Source: Clostridium tepidum
GTDB taxonomy: Bacteria > Bacillota > Clostridia > Clostridiales > Clostridiaceae
Assembly (NCBI RefSeq): GCF_002008345.1
Contig: NZ_MRAE01000001.1
Coordinates: 1 to 64,000, forward strand
Direction: 5' to 3'
Length of the DNA: 64,000 bases
The position numbers were made by a program, and so were the translations under genes. Under the pieces are notes generated by a model. The model was not told the DNA's origin and did not search any database. It saw only the letters and a program-made list of their open reading frames with translations. Within the stretch, counting starts at the first letter, position 1, and every line of letters starts with the position of its first letter. Shown piece by piece: positions 55,121-64,000 of this stretch.

Positions 55121-55350
55121 TAAATAATATATGTAGTAAGCATATTAATAAAAATTAGTAGTTCTTAATTTAAAGAAATTAAAAATTTTTATAATTCCTT
55201 ACAGGAGGTGAGGAGCCAGTAATGAAGGCAGATAAGGTGCTTTTACTGAGTAAAAATTTTTCATAGGATTAAATTAAGAACTACTTAGCAAAATAAATTA
55301 TTTTATAAATGTATTATTTATATTTATGTTTTTAAAATTAAGGTTATTTT
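55085..55350. repeat. Palindromic intergenic element, copy 4
   Basis: Outer arms AAAAATAGCCTTAATTTTAA (near 55089) and TTAAAATTAAGGTTATTTTT (near 55331); inner arms AGTAGTTCTTAATTT and AAATTAAGAACTACT. The interior holds an AGGAGGTGAGG motif. The right arm is followed by four copies of a 43-bp repeat that contains the arm sequence. Confidence 0.65.
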
Positions 55351-55499
55351 TAGATATTATTTATACTCATGTTTTTAAAATTAAGGTCATTTTTAGATAT
55401 TATTTATACTCATGTTTTTAAAATTAAGGTCATTTTTAGATATTATTTATATCAATGTTTTTAAAATTAAAGTTATTTTTAGATATTATTTTATATTTT
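55328..55499. repeat. 43-bp tandem repeat, four copies
   Basis: Copies start at 55328, 55371, 55414 and 55457 (GTTTTTAAAATTAAGG and onward). They are nearly identical; the last differs at a few places. The unit is the right arm of the palindromic element, so the arm itself was amplified. It ends at the cyclopropane synthase stop codon. Confidence 0.9.
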
Positions 55500-56678
55500 T
55501 TATTTATATAGATAGTCTCTTGTCATAGGAATTTCATTATTTAATCCCTTTGTTAATAAAAATTGATGTAAATCTATTACTCCATAATGAAATGAAGCAG
55601 CACAAGCATTTAAATATAATCTCCACATTCTAATAAATTTATCATCAAAGCCTAATTTGCGAACTTCATCTAAGGAATTTTCAAAGTTTTTAGCCCAGCA
55701 TTCTAAGGTTTTACAATAATGTAGGCGTAAACTTTCTAAGTCTATTAAATGTAAGTCATTTTCAGCCATATTATAAACTAGTTCTCTTATAGAAGGAATA
55801 TACCCACCAGGGAATATGTATTTTTTGATCCATTGATTACCTTCACATTCTTTTTGAGCTGTTATGCAGTGAAGTAAGCATACACCCTTTTCTTCCAAAA
55901 GTTCACTAATGTTATTCATATAAAGAGGAATATTTTTTCTTCCTACATGTTCTAACATTCCTACACTAGAAATCCTATGAAATTTTTCACCAGTTTTTAG
56001 GAGTTCTCTATAATCTAATAATTTAACTTCTACTTGACCTTCAAGATTATTTTCTTTTATTCGTTCATTAACTTTATAAAATTGTTCATTGCTTAAAGTT
56101 ATTCCTAATGATTTAACATTATATTTTTTTGCTGCAGTTATTATAAGATCTCCCCAGCCACAACCTATATCTAATAGTTTTTGTCCTGAATTTAAATTTA
56201 ATTTTTTTAATATATAGTCAACCTTATTTATTTGGGCTTGGTATAGTGAATCATCTTTGGATTTAAAGTAGGAGCAAGAATAGTTCATGGTTTCATCTAA
56301 CCATAATTTATAGAAATCATTACCTAGGTCATAGTGATGTTGTATATCATTTTTACTGTTTTTTATAGAGTGTGGCTTAATTTTGTATAATTTTTCAAAT
56401 AGATAAGCTTTGTGTAGGAAGCTATCTTTATTTTTATAAATTGATTCTATAATTTCTTGAACATTACCTTGGAAATCTATACTATTATTCATGTATGCTT
56501 CGCCAAAGGTTAAAAATGGATCTTTTAAAATATCACTTTTGGATATGCGTTCATTTAATATTATTTTAAATCTTATGTTTCCTTCACCAAATTTTTCTGT
56601 TGTTCCATCCCAAAATTGAACTTCAAAAGTATCTGAGAATAAACTTTTTAAAAACTTTTTAAAAAATAACTTTGCCAT
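55500..56678 (-). CDS. cfa: Cyclopropane-fatty-acyl-phospholipid synthase
   Basis: 392 residues. SAM-dependent enzyme that adds a methylene bridge to unsaturated membrane acyl chains. An N-terminal lipid-binding part (about 1-115), then the Rossmann fold with SAM motif LLDIGCGWGDL near 168 and catalytic motifs (NYSCSYF, YIFPGGYIPS). Full length. AGGAG precedes the ATG on the minus strand. It is a single gene. Confidence 0.94.
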   Translation of the reverse strand: MAKLFFKKFLKSLFSDTFEVQFWDGTTEKFGEGNIRFKIILNERISKSDILKDPFLTFGEAYMNNSIDFQGNVQEIIESIYKNKDSFLHKAYLFEKLYKIKPHSIKNSKNDIQHHYDLGNDFYKLWLDETMNYSCSYFKSKDDSLYQAQINKVDYILKKLNLNSGQKLLDIGCGWGDLIITAAKKYNVKSLGITLSNEQFYKVNERIKENNLEGQVEVKLLDYRELLKTGEKFHRISSVGMLEHVGRKNIPLYMNNISELLEEKGVCLLHCITAQKECEGNQWIKKYIFPGGYIPSIRELVYNMAENDLHLIDLESLRLHYCKTLECWAKNFENSLDEVRKLGFDDKFIRMWRLYLNACAASFHYGVIDLHQFLLTKGLNNEIPMTRDYLYK

Positions 56679-57286
56679 TATTATATCTCCTTAAGTATTT
56701 TTTTAAAATTATACCCTTAAAATATAAATATATACTTATAGTAAATATTTAAAGTAAAATGATAAATTAGGATTTTTTTCTGCTTCGTTATATTTTTCCT
56801 CATGAAATAATTTATTAAAGATTATTTTAAATATTTCTGTTGAACCTATTTGATTAATATTAATCTTTTTGCTGTTTTCTTCTTTTTTATTAAAAATTGT
56901 TTTCTCTAATGTTTTCCAAGTTTTTCAATATTCATAATAATTCACTTTATTTTTTTACTAATGGTTGTTATAAGTATATATTTATTGTTCATTTAAATAG
57001 TCATTATTATTTAATGACTATATACGGTTTAATTGTATTATATGTAAATTATAACATAAATTATAAAATATTTAATATATAGATTATTTAGTACTTAAAA
57101 CTATAGCAAATTTTTACAGGTTGGTTTTATAATTTTTTGAATATTATCTTAAAAATTAATGAATAAATGCTCTGTAGGAGATAAAATTAATAAGTAAAAC
57201 ACAAAAAATTTTAAAGGGATGTTCCACTAAAAAATTAGTGTGACAGCCCTAGTTTAAACTTATAATAAAAGTTATATATAGCCTGT
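56679..57286. other. AT-rich region between cfa and marR
   Basis: Noncoding. A stem (CACTAAAAAATTAGTG, 57223-57240) is visible, but no gene is supported. A 61-codon ORF near 56.9-57.1 kb lacks a ribosome-binding site. Confidence 0.45.
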
Positions 57287-57344
57287 AATATAGTTGACGA
57301 ATCAACTATATTGTGATATTGTAAAAAACGGTTGATAAGTCAAC
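57287..57344 (+). promoter_or_regulatory. Paired MarR-type operators
   Basis: Site 1 is a perfect inverted repeat at 57287-57312 (half TATAGTTGA, spacer CGAA). Site 2 at 57331-57344 (GTTGA-TAAG-TCAAC) is a shorter form. Both lie between the marR promoter region and its start codon at 57361. The half-site resembles the TAGTTGA-type boxes bound by MarR proteins, so autoregulation is expected. Confidence 0.75.
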
Positions 57345-57360
57345 TATAGGGGGAATATGG

Positions 57361-57798
57361 ATGGAAAAAAGAAATTTTTTAAACAAATATATAGCAATGA
57401 TATACAGAGCATCGCAGGGATATTTAGATGAAGCTTTAAAAAAATATGAGTTAAGTTCAGGGACATATCCTTTTATTTTGACATTATATGAGGATGAAGG
57501 AATAAATCAAAAGGTTTTAAGTGATCGTGTAAAGGTAGATAAGGCTCTTTCTGCTAGAGCTATAAAAAGGCTTATAGAACTTGGATATGTAGAAAAAATT
57601 ATAAATAATAAAGATGCAAGAGCATATAAATTATATCTTACACAAAAGGCCAAAGTTGTTGTTCCTAAAATTAGGGAGATATTAGATGATTGGTTACAAA
57701 TTATAACTGATGGATTAACGGAAAAGGAGAAAGAAACAGCAGAATATTTACTGGAAAATATGTATATGAATATTAAGGCTCTTAAGGTTAAAGACTAA
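57361..57798 (+). CDS. MarR-family transcriptional regulator
   Basis: 145 residues. Winged helix with NQKVLSDRVKVDKALSARAI recognition region and the wing VEKIINNKDARAYKLYLT. Usually a ligand-sensitive repressor of drug exporters. GGGGGAAT lies upstream of ATG 57361; an ATG at 57357 is in another frame. It precedes an MFS exporter by 27 bases, and operator repeats sit ahead of it. Confidence 0.93.
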   Translation: MEKRNFLNKYIAMIYRASQGYLDEALKKYELSSGTYPFILTLYEDEGINQKVLSDRVKVDKALSARAIKRLIELGYVEKIINNKDARAYKLYLTQKAKVVVPKIREILDDWLQIITDGLTEKEKETAEYLLENMYMNIKALKVKD

Positions 57799-57825
57799 TA
57801 AAACTAAAGAGGAGGAATTTTATAT

Positions 57826-59259
57826 ATGATTAATAAAACTAAAGAAGAAACTAATACATATAAAAATAATTGGATAATACTTGCTATAGTAATTATGTCA
57901 CCATTTATGGCGTGTCTTGATAGTAGTATAGTAAATGTAGCATTACCAGTTATGGCAAAAGAACTTTCTACGTCTATGGCAGGTATTGAACAGGTAGTTA
58001 CAAGTTATCTTATAGTAATTTCTGCAGCTATACTTATATTTGGAAGATTAGGGGATATAAAAGGAAAAACAAATGTATTTAAATATGGATTTATAATATT
58101 TGTTTTAGGATCTTTTTTATGTGGAATATCAACTACGCTTAATTTTTTAATATTTTCAAGAATTGTTCAGGCTATAGGTGCAGCAATGACTATGTCTACA
58201 AGTCAAGGAATTATAACACATACATTTCTACCTAATGAAAGAGGAAGGGCACTTGGAATTTCTGGTACATCTGTTGCACTTGGAACTTTGCTTGGACCTC
58301 CTTTAGGAGGATTAATAATATCAGTAGTAAGTTGGGAATATATATTTTTGATTAATGTTCCTATAGGTTTAATAGCATTTATAGCAGCAATGAAATATTT
58401 GCCTAAAGATGAGGTGAAAAGTGATCAATCTTTAGATATTAAAGGAGCAATACTTTTTATTATATGTATAGTTACTTTATTTTGGGCAATGCTTAAAGGG
58501 CAGCAAATAGGATATAATAATATTAATATAATAATATCATTTATAATATCATTAATATGTTTTATTGTATTTATTATGCTAGAATTAAAAATTGAAAACC
58601 CTATGTTGGATTTATCAATATTTAGAAATAGAGTGTTTTCTGTTAATATATTTAGTGCTTTTGTAATGTTTATAGGAATAAGTTGTATAAACATAATACA
58701 ACCATTTTATCTTCAAGATGTATTAAAATTATCACCAGCAAAAACAGGATTTATAATGATGGCATATCCTATTGTTTTAAGTGTTGTAGCTCCAATAAGT
58801 GGATATTTATCAGATAAAATGGGAAGTAAAAAACTTACATTAGCAGGTATTGCAGTGGCATCTATTGGATTATTTTGTATGGCATTTTTAAATGAACAAT
58901 CAACATTTTTAATGATTACATTGTTGTTATCTGTAGTAGCATTAGGCAATGGATTGTTCCAATCTCCTAATAATTCATTGGTTATGTCATCAGTTGAAAA
59001 AATTAAATTAGGAATAGCAGGTGGTGTAAATGCTCTTATTAGAAACTTAGGATTTATTTTTGGAGTTTCATTTTCAACTACTATATTGTATAACAGAATG
59101 AGTTATAAATTAGGTTATAGAGTATTAAATTATGTGGAAGGAAGAGGCGATGTATTCATCTATGGTATGAGATGGGTATATTCTATAGCAGCAATAGCAT
59201 GCATTATTGGATTTTTAGTGTCTTTAATTGATAAGACAAAACTAAAATTACATAGATAA
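57826..59259 (+). CDS. DHA2-family MFS drug exporter
   Basis: 477 residues with 14 predicted helices. Motif C-like and DHA2 signatures: DSSIVNVALPVM near the start and GRLGDIKGKTNVFKYG (motif A) at about 66-81. It exports drugs or toxic compounds by proton antiport. AGGAGG precedes ATG 57826. It shares an operon with marR, and the terminator at 59299-59346 follows. Confidence 0.92.
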   Translation: MINKTKEETNTYKNNWIILAIVIMSPFMACLDSSIVNVALPVMAKELSTSMAGIEQVVTSYLIVISAAILIFGRLGDIKGKTNVFKYGFIIFVLGSFLCGISTTLNFLIFSRIVQAIGAAMTMSTSQGIITHTFLPNERGRALGISGTSVALGTLLGPPLGGLIISVVSWEYIFLINVPIGLIAFIAAMKYLPKDEVKSDQSLDIKGAILFIICIVTLFWAMLKGQQIGYNNINIIISFIISLICFIVFIMLELKIENPMLDLSIFRNRVFSVNIFSAFVMFIGISCINIIQPFYLQDVLKLSPAKTGFIMMAYPIVLSVVAPISGYLSDKMGSKKLTLAGIAVASIGLFCMAFLNEQSTFLMITLLLSVVALGNGLFQSPNNSLVMSSVEKIKLGIAGGVNALIRNLGFIFGVSFSTTILYNRMSYKLGYRVLNYVEGRGDVFIYGMRWVYSIAAIACIIGFLVSLIDKTKLKLHR

Positions 59260-59298
59260 AAAATAATAGTCAATATAGATAATTTTTAAATGAATAAA

Positions 59299-59346
59299 AA
59301 AATGAAGATGTCTCAAAATTAAATTTATTTTGCGACATCTTCATTT
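59299..59346. terminator. Bidirectional terminator
   Basis: AAATGAAGATGTC ... GACATCTTCATTTT with a loop of about 21 bases, between the convergent MFS and CofE-like genes. Confidence 0.8.
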
Positions 59347-59417
59347 TATATTAAAAGCAGCATAACAATATTGTAGTATTATTATAATTTTATGTGAATG
59401 AAATTTTTTACATATTT

Positions 59418-60608
59418 TTATTTAGTATAATTATCAAAATAACCTTGTATAAAGATTATAGGAGTACCTTTATCTCCACTTCCAGAGGTTAAGTCAGAAA
59501 GTGAACCTATAAGGTCTGTAAGTCTTCTTGGTGTAGTTCCTTGAGATGCCATAGAACCTACAAGATCATCTTCTTTATTTTTTATATATTCAGATATAGC
59601 GGATTTAAGTTCATCACCTTTTAAATGAGCAAAGTCATTATCTGCAAGGTATTTTAATTTAACTTCATTTGGAGTTCCATCAAGTCCTTTTGTATAAGCA
59701 GGTGCAACTACTGGGTCAGCAAGTTCCCATATTTTACCTACAGGATCTTTGAATGCTCCATCTCCGTAAATCATAACTTCAACGTTTTTACCTGTTTTTT
59801 CTTTAAGTTTAGTTTGAATAGCATCAACAACAGGTTGACAGTTACGAGGGAATAATTTAACTGTGTTTTCAGTAGATTTATTTGAACCTAAAAGACCATA
59901 GTTTTCGTTAAATCCACCGCCATCAACAGATGAAGCTAGTATATTATCAAGACTGTATATTTTTTCACCGCCATTGTTTTTTAGTATTTTTTTAGTTCTA
60001 AATCTTGTGTGTATATCACAAGCAAGAACACTTTTTGTATAGTTTAAAATAGTTTTTGGATTATTTGAGAATATAACTTCACATTCAACACCGTATTCTT
60101 CAATTAAAGATTTATAGTATTCAACGTAATCAACTCCAGTAAATGTATGTTTAACTTCTCCAAAATAATCACGGAATTGTTTTTCAGTTAAAACATCACT
60201 CCAAGGATTTATTCCTTTTTCATCTAACATATCTATATCAACAAGATGATTACCAACTTCGTCAGATGGATAACTAAGCATAAGAACAATTTTTTTAGCA
60301 CCCTTTGCAATACCACGAAGGCATATAGCAAAACGGTTACGGCTTAGTATTGGGAATATTACTCCTATAGTATCATCACCAAATTTTGATTTTACATCCT
60401 TTGCAATTTGATCTATTGTAGCATAGTTGCCTTGAGCACGAGCAACAACAGATTCTGTTACAGTAACAATATCCTTATCATTTATTTTAAATCCTTCAAC
60501 TTCAGAAGCCTTTAATACACTATCAACAACGATATCTTCTATACAATCTCCTTCGTTAATAATAGGGCAACGAAGACCTCTAACAACAGTTCCAACTACT
60601 CTTTCCAA
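59418..60608 (-). CDS. CofE-like (F420-0:gamma-glutamyl ligase family) protein
   Basis: 396 residues. The start fits the ligase family (GLRCPIINEGDCIEDIVVDS) and the rest continues through AICLRGIAKGAKKIVLMLSY and the C-terminal SMASQGTTPRRLTDL. Clostridia do not make F420, so a different gamma-glutamyl acceptor must be used. No F420 gene is visible here. TTG start 60608 follows AGGAGAG. It is divergent from a LysR regulator that could control it. Confidence 0.78.
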   Translation of the reverse strand: MERVVGTVVRGLRCPIINEGDCIEDIVVDSVLKASEVEGFKINDKDIVTVTESVVARAQGNYATIDQIAKDVKSKFGDDTIGVIFPILSRNRFAICLRGIAKGAKKIVLMLSYPSDEVGNHLVDIDMLDEKGINPWSDVLTEKQFRDYFGEVKHTFTGVDYVEYYKSLIEEYGVECEVIFSNNPKTILNYTKSVLACDIHTRFRTKKILKNNGGEKIYSLDNILASSVDGGGFNENYGLLGSNKSTENTVKLFPRNCQPVVDAIQTKLKEKTGKNVEVMIYGDGAFKDPVGKIWELADPVVAPAYTKGLDGTPNEVKLKYLADNDFAHLKGDELKSAISEYIKNKEDDLVGSMASQGTTPRRLTDLIGSLSDLTSGSGDKGTPIIFIQGYFDNYTK

Positions 60609-60732
60609 ATTTATCTCTCCTTAACTTCAAAAAAATTTTGAATTAAATTTACTTCCTATACTTGTAATATACAACATTTTCATGATATAAGTAAAATAAA
60701 TAGTATATATAGTGGGTATAAGGAGGGCTTAT

Positions 60733-61608
60733 ATGATAAGCAAATTAGATTTATATAGAGTATTTGGTTGTGTAGGAAAGTGTAAAAGTTTTTCAAAGGC
60801 AGCTAAGGAGTTATATATGACACAACCGGCAGTAAGCCAATCTATAATGCAGTTAGAAAAAGAACTTAGTATAAGACTTTTTACACGAACTCCAAAAGGT
60901 GTTATTTTAACTAATGAGGGTGAAATTTTATTTGAATATGTAACTTCTGCTATAAGTTTAATAGAAGCAGGAGAAAAAAAGATGTTAGATTCTAAAAATC
61001 TTATGATAGGAGATCTAAAAATAGGAGTAGGAGATACTACTTCTAAGTATTTTTTACTGTCTTATTTAGAAAAATTCCACATAAAGTATCCAAATGTAAA
61101 ATTGAAAATATTAAATGGAACTACTGTAGAGTTGTGTAACTTGGTTAAAACAGGGGATATTGATTTGGCTATCTGTAACTTACCAATAGAAGACTCAGCT
61201 TTGGAATTTAAAAAGTGTATGGAAATACAGGACATATTTGTTTGTGGAGAAAAGTTTAATAAAGCTATATCTGAGCCTTTAAGTTTTATAGAAATATCAA
61301 AGATGCCTCTTATATTATTAGATAGCAAATCTAATTCAAGACAATATGTAGAAAATTATTTATTGTCAAAAGGGGTTAAGATTAGTCCAGAAATAGAACT
61401 TGGTGCTCATGATTTGTTATTACAATTTGCAAAGATTAATTTAGGAATAGCCTGTGTTGTGAAAGAATTTTCATTAGAATATTTAAAAGAAAAAATTTTG
61501 TTTGAGGTAAAAACTAAGGAACCTATCCCTAAGCGTAATATAGGATTTTGTTATTTGAAAAGTGTATCATTATCCCCAGCCGCAAGAACATTTTTAGAAT
61601 CCCTATAA
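60733..61608 (+). CDS. LysR-family transcriptional regulator
   Basis: 291 residues. HTH at about 5-60 with KSFSKAAKELYMTQPAVSQSIMQLEKELSI, then a LysR substrate-binding domain at about 90-290. Start ATG 60733 follows AAGGAGG. The promoter region of 124 bases is shared with the divergent CofE-like gene, which is its likely target as in many LysR pairs. The effector is unknown. Confidence 0.92.
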   Translation: MISKLDLYRVFGCVGKCKSFSKAAKELYMTQPAVSQSIMQLEKELSIRLFTRTPKGVILTNEGEILFEYVTSAISLIEAGEKKMLDSKNLMIGDLKIGVGDTTSKYFLLSYLEKFHIKYPNVKLKILNGTTVELCNLVKTGDIDLAICNLPIEDSALEFKKCMEIQDIFVCGEKFNKAISEPLSFIEISKMPLILLDSKSNSRQYVENYLLSKGVKISPEIELGAHDLLLQFAKINLGIACVVKEFSLEYLKEKILFEVKTKEPIPKRNIGFCYLKSVSLSPAARTFLESL

Positions 61609-61729
61609 AACTCTGCCGTATATTCAAATGTTATTAAATATAGAGTATACTATAAATAAAATAAAGAAAATTTAATATTAAAAAAAGATTGGTGAGGAAT
61701 AGATTAAATTAAATGAGGAGTGAGAATAA

Positions 61730-62495
61730 ATGAAAAGAATACCCTATGGTATTTCTAATTTTGAAATTTTAAGAGAGGAGGATTATCTTATCAAAATAAA
61801 ACCTAGAGTTATTAGATAGATATGCTCCTTATAATTTTTTTATAAGACCTAGAAGGTTTGGTAAAAGTCTTTTTATATTGCCCATGGAGAATATGAGCGC
61901 AGAAATGATAGATAATAATGTGAAACCCGATTATGGAAAAGTTAATCAATTAGCTTATAATTTTAATGATAGAGAAGCATTAGAGGAAATAATGACCACA
62001 GGGGAAACTTCAACTATGTTAGTAGATAGATTCAATATTCATACTATGTATAGTGTAAAAGAAAATTTTAAATCACTATTATTTTACCTTGGAATGCTTA
62101 CAATAAAGGAGCAAGGACCACTTGGAACAGTTTTAATGATACCCAACTACGTAATAAGAACAATATATTGGGAACAATATTTCCAAAGATTAAACAAAGA
62201 TTATAATATACAACTACAAAATATAAGAATCGCTGTTAATGAAATGAGAATGAATGGAAATATTCAGCCTTTAATAGAATTAGTGAAAAACATATTAGAG
62301 GATTTATCTAATAGAGATTTAATAAAAATAGATGAAAAAAATATAAAAATGATGCTACTTAACCTTTTAGGAGTAGACAGCACTTATTTTATAAAAAGTG
62401 AAGATGAAAATAATAAAGGCTATGCTGAAAGTAAGATGGTAAAAGAGGAACTTGAAGGCAATGATTTAAAAAAGGTACTAATGGTTGTGGTATGA
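61730..62495 (+). pseudogene. AAA-ATPase-like/PDDEXK nuclease family gene, decayed
   Basis: Starts normally (MKRIPYGISNFEILREEDYL after GGAGTGAG) and then shifts frame near 61800-61820. It resumes at LLDRYAPYNFFIRPRRFGKS (the RRFGKS Walker A variant of this family) and then jumps to a segment that normally lies near the end of the ATPase (VKENFKSLLFYLGMLTIKEQ). The central ATPase and the C-terminal nuclease domain are missing, leaving about 255 codons where 550 are usual. Non-functional remnant of a widespread clostridial multi-copy family. Confidence 0.8.
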
Positions 62496-62947
62496 AAAAA
62501 GGATATTTATACTGTTGAGCTATAAAAGAAATTAGGAATTTAAGTTATGGAAAATATAAGTTTATTTTTATAATGAAATAATACCTTTCTTTATATTCTG
62601 GATAATTCAGTAGATGAACAAATAAGTTTAATTGTTCATCTATTTTCTTTATGAATTATAATTTTATTTATTATATATAAATATCTTTACTATATTTGAA
62701 TCTTAGAAATTAAATGTAGAGTGTAATTTTGATATTTTTCTATTCAAATTGCTTATAAAAACTACACATAACTTGAAAACATTATTTTATATAACTAAAT
62801 TTGATAATTTTACCTAAATATTTTAAAATGATATTAAACATAAATAATAGGGAATCTATAGTAATTATATATTATTTCACCACTTACTACAGTAATTATT
62901 GAACTTAAAAAGATAATAAAACTTAAATATTTGTGTAGGTGATAAAT
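62496..62947. other. Noncoding region with terminator
   Basis: A hairpin (TAGATGAACAA ... TTGTTCATCTA, 62611-62642) with TTTTC after it is the only clear feature. No gene is supported. The promoter of the exonuclease gene lies near its end. Confidence 0.5.
62611..62642 (+). terminator. Intrinsic terminator
   Basis: Eleven-base arms around a ten-base loop, followed by TTTTCTTT. Confidence 0.75.
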
Positions 62948-63802
62948 ATGAATTACATTATTTTTGATTTAGAATGGAATAGTTTTAAAAATATAAAAAA
63001 CAATATTAATTATTATAAAAAATTTAATAAAAGGACAAAGTTTTTTGATGAAATAATAGAAATTGGTGCTATAAAGTTAAATGATAAATTAGAGTGCATA
63101 GATAATTTTAGAGCATATATAAAGCCTACTATTTATAAAAAATTAAATCCACGAATAATAGAGCTTACAGGAATTAGCAATGAAGATTTAGAATATGGAT
63201 TTAATTTTAATAAGGTTTTAAAGTATTTTAAAAAATGGATAGGAAAAGATTATATATTGTGTTCGTGGTGTGATAGTGATATTAAAGTTTTAAAGAAAAA
63301 TATAGAGTATTATAATCCAAATTATAAAGTAGATTCTCTTCTTGTGCCATATATTGATATTCAAAAATATTGTTGTGAAATTTTACACTATAATAGACGA
63401 GTAAGTTTACATGACATAATAAATAGGGAAAATATAGTTTGTTCAACGGATACATTTCATCAAGCACTGGATGATTCTAAATTAACAGTAGATGTTTTTA
63501 GAGAACTGTTTGATAAATCTAAAATAGAAAATTACATAATTAATAATTTAAATTATTTTTATGATTCATTAAATTTAAAGATTTCTCTTGAAATGTTGGA
63601 CAAGACTAAATTAAGGTCTAGATGTGCAAACTGTGGTAAATATAGCAAAAAACTAAAATTAAGTTTTGATAGTAAAACAAGAAGGGTAAGTACTTTAAGT
63701 TATTGTAGTTGCTGTAATATATATACAAGGCAAAGAATAAAGATAAAAAAGGATTTAACGGATAACTTGGTTTATGTTTCAAAAGGAAAAATAATTAAAT
63801 AA
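62948..63802 (+). CDS. DEDD-type 3'-5' exonuclease with C-terminal Cys cluster
   Basis: 284 residues. Motif I FDLEWN (Asp and Glu), motif II around EIIEIGAIKLND, and motif III HQALDDS place it in the DnaQ-like exonuclease superfamily (RNase T/ExoX/KapD group). The C-terminal 60 residues have CANCGKYSKKLKL and YCSCCNIY, four or more cysteines likely to bind zinc. Start ATG 62948 follows TAGGTG; an upstream in-frame GTG at 62939 is less likely. The substrate, DNA or RNA, is not known. Confidence 0.85.
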   Translation: MNYIIFDLEWNSFKNIKNNINYYKKFNKRTKFFDEIIEIGAIKLNDKLECIDNFRAYIKPTIYKKLNPRIIELTGISNEDLEYGFNFNKVLKYFKKWIGKDYILCSWCDSDIKVLKKNIEYYNPNYKVDSLLVPYIDIQKYCCEILHYNRRVSLHDIINRENIVCSTDTFHQALDDSKLTVDVFRELFDKSKIENYIINNLNYFYDSLNLKISLEMLDKTKLRSRCANCGKYSKKLKLSFDSKTRRVSTLSYCSCCNIYTRQRIKIKKDLTDNLVYVSKGKIIK

Positions 63803-64000
63803 GTATTTAAGTAAAAGGGATAAGAAATTTATAATTTTAATTTTGTATTACAAGATATAATAACTTTTCTTCAAAATGGAACAAACTTAATAAGAAGAAC
63901 TAAAGTTTCTATATTAAAAATCTGAGAGGTTAGAGGATTTTAAAAAGAATCCTCAAAAATTAATGTATGAAGTAGCAGTTATCATTAAAAGAAAGATATT
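63803..64000. other. Window end, noncoding
   Basis: No gene is visible. The last 200 bases are AT-rich and could be the upstream region of a gene outside the window. Confidence 0.5.

Noticed and set aside
56897-57082. 61-codon ORF in the cfa-marR gap
   Set aside because: No ribosome-binding site, composition as expected for AT-rich noncoding DNA.

Overview
The window is very AT-rich DNA with strong AGGAGG-type ribosome-binding sites, frequent TTG and GTG starts, T-box-controlled tRNA synthetase genes, a fused potCD gene, many two-component systems and a seven-copy array of Cys-rich peptide genes. This points to a clostridial chromosome, most likely of the proteolytic Clostridium botulinum / C. 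sporogenes group. The species is inferred from gene content; no search was run.

Layout. 1-8.3 kb: chemotaxis receptor, mscL, a TPP-riboswitch-controlled thiamine transporter gene, a Cys/Gly-rich small protein, a SEC-C protein, and a YtrA-type repressor with an ABC transporter whose promoter carries a perfect 24-bp operator. 9.3-16 kb: polyamine transporter potA-potB-potCD, an AraC regulator and a dicarboxylate/amino acid symporter. 16.8-28.9 kb: the accessory region. It holds an orphan LytTR response regulator, seven tandem Cys-rich peptide genes (18326-20342), a radical SAM/SPASM maturase, a small HExxH protease, two GNAT acetyltransferases, an ABC exporter, a broken DUF4097-like gene and an FtsX/MacB-type permease with its ATPase. 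I read this as a RiPP pathway of the kind called Clo7bot: peptides made with a short MK(F/Y)I leader, cross-linked by the radical SAM enzyme, possibly trimmed by the protease, possibly acetylated, then exported. The product is unknown.

29.7-41 kb: small hypothetical, degV, UPF0316, LTA synthase, a sigma-54 activator divergently placed from a terminator shared with LTA synthase, nupC with an unusual structured and terminated leader, T-box asnS, and a candidate type I toxin-antitoxin locus. 41.4-50.9 kb: lipoprotein, a response-regulator pseudogene with two frameshifts beside an intact kinase, T-box serS, vanY-vanR-vanS and a PTS-type IIC protein. 51.1-64 kb: GlnK/GlnL-like two-component pair, FtsW/RodA, cyclopropane synthase, MarR with an MFS exporter, a CofE-like ligase divergent from a LysR regulator, a decayed AAA-ATPase/nuclease gene and a DEDD exonuclease.

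The intergenic DNA is not empty. Two related dispersed sequences recur. One is a palindromic element with about 20-bp inverted ends (four copies). The other is a decayed coding-like element whose translation resembles VTALY-x-YF...GSIR-x-GSYG (five copies, all on the + strand and mostly just downstream of + strand genes). There are also two unrelated 43-bp tandem repeats. These are described under features and findings.
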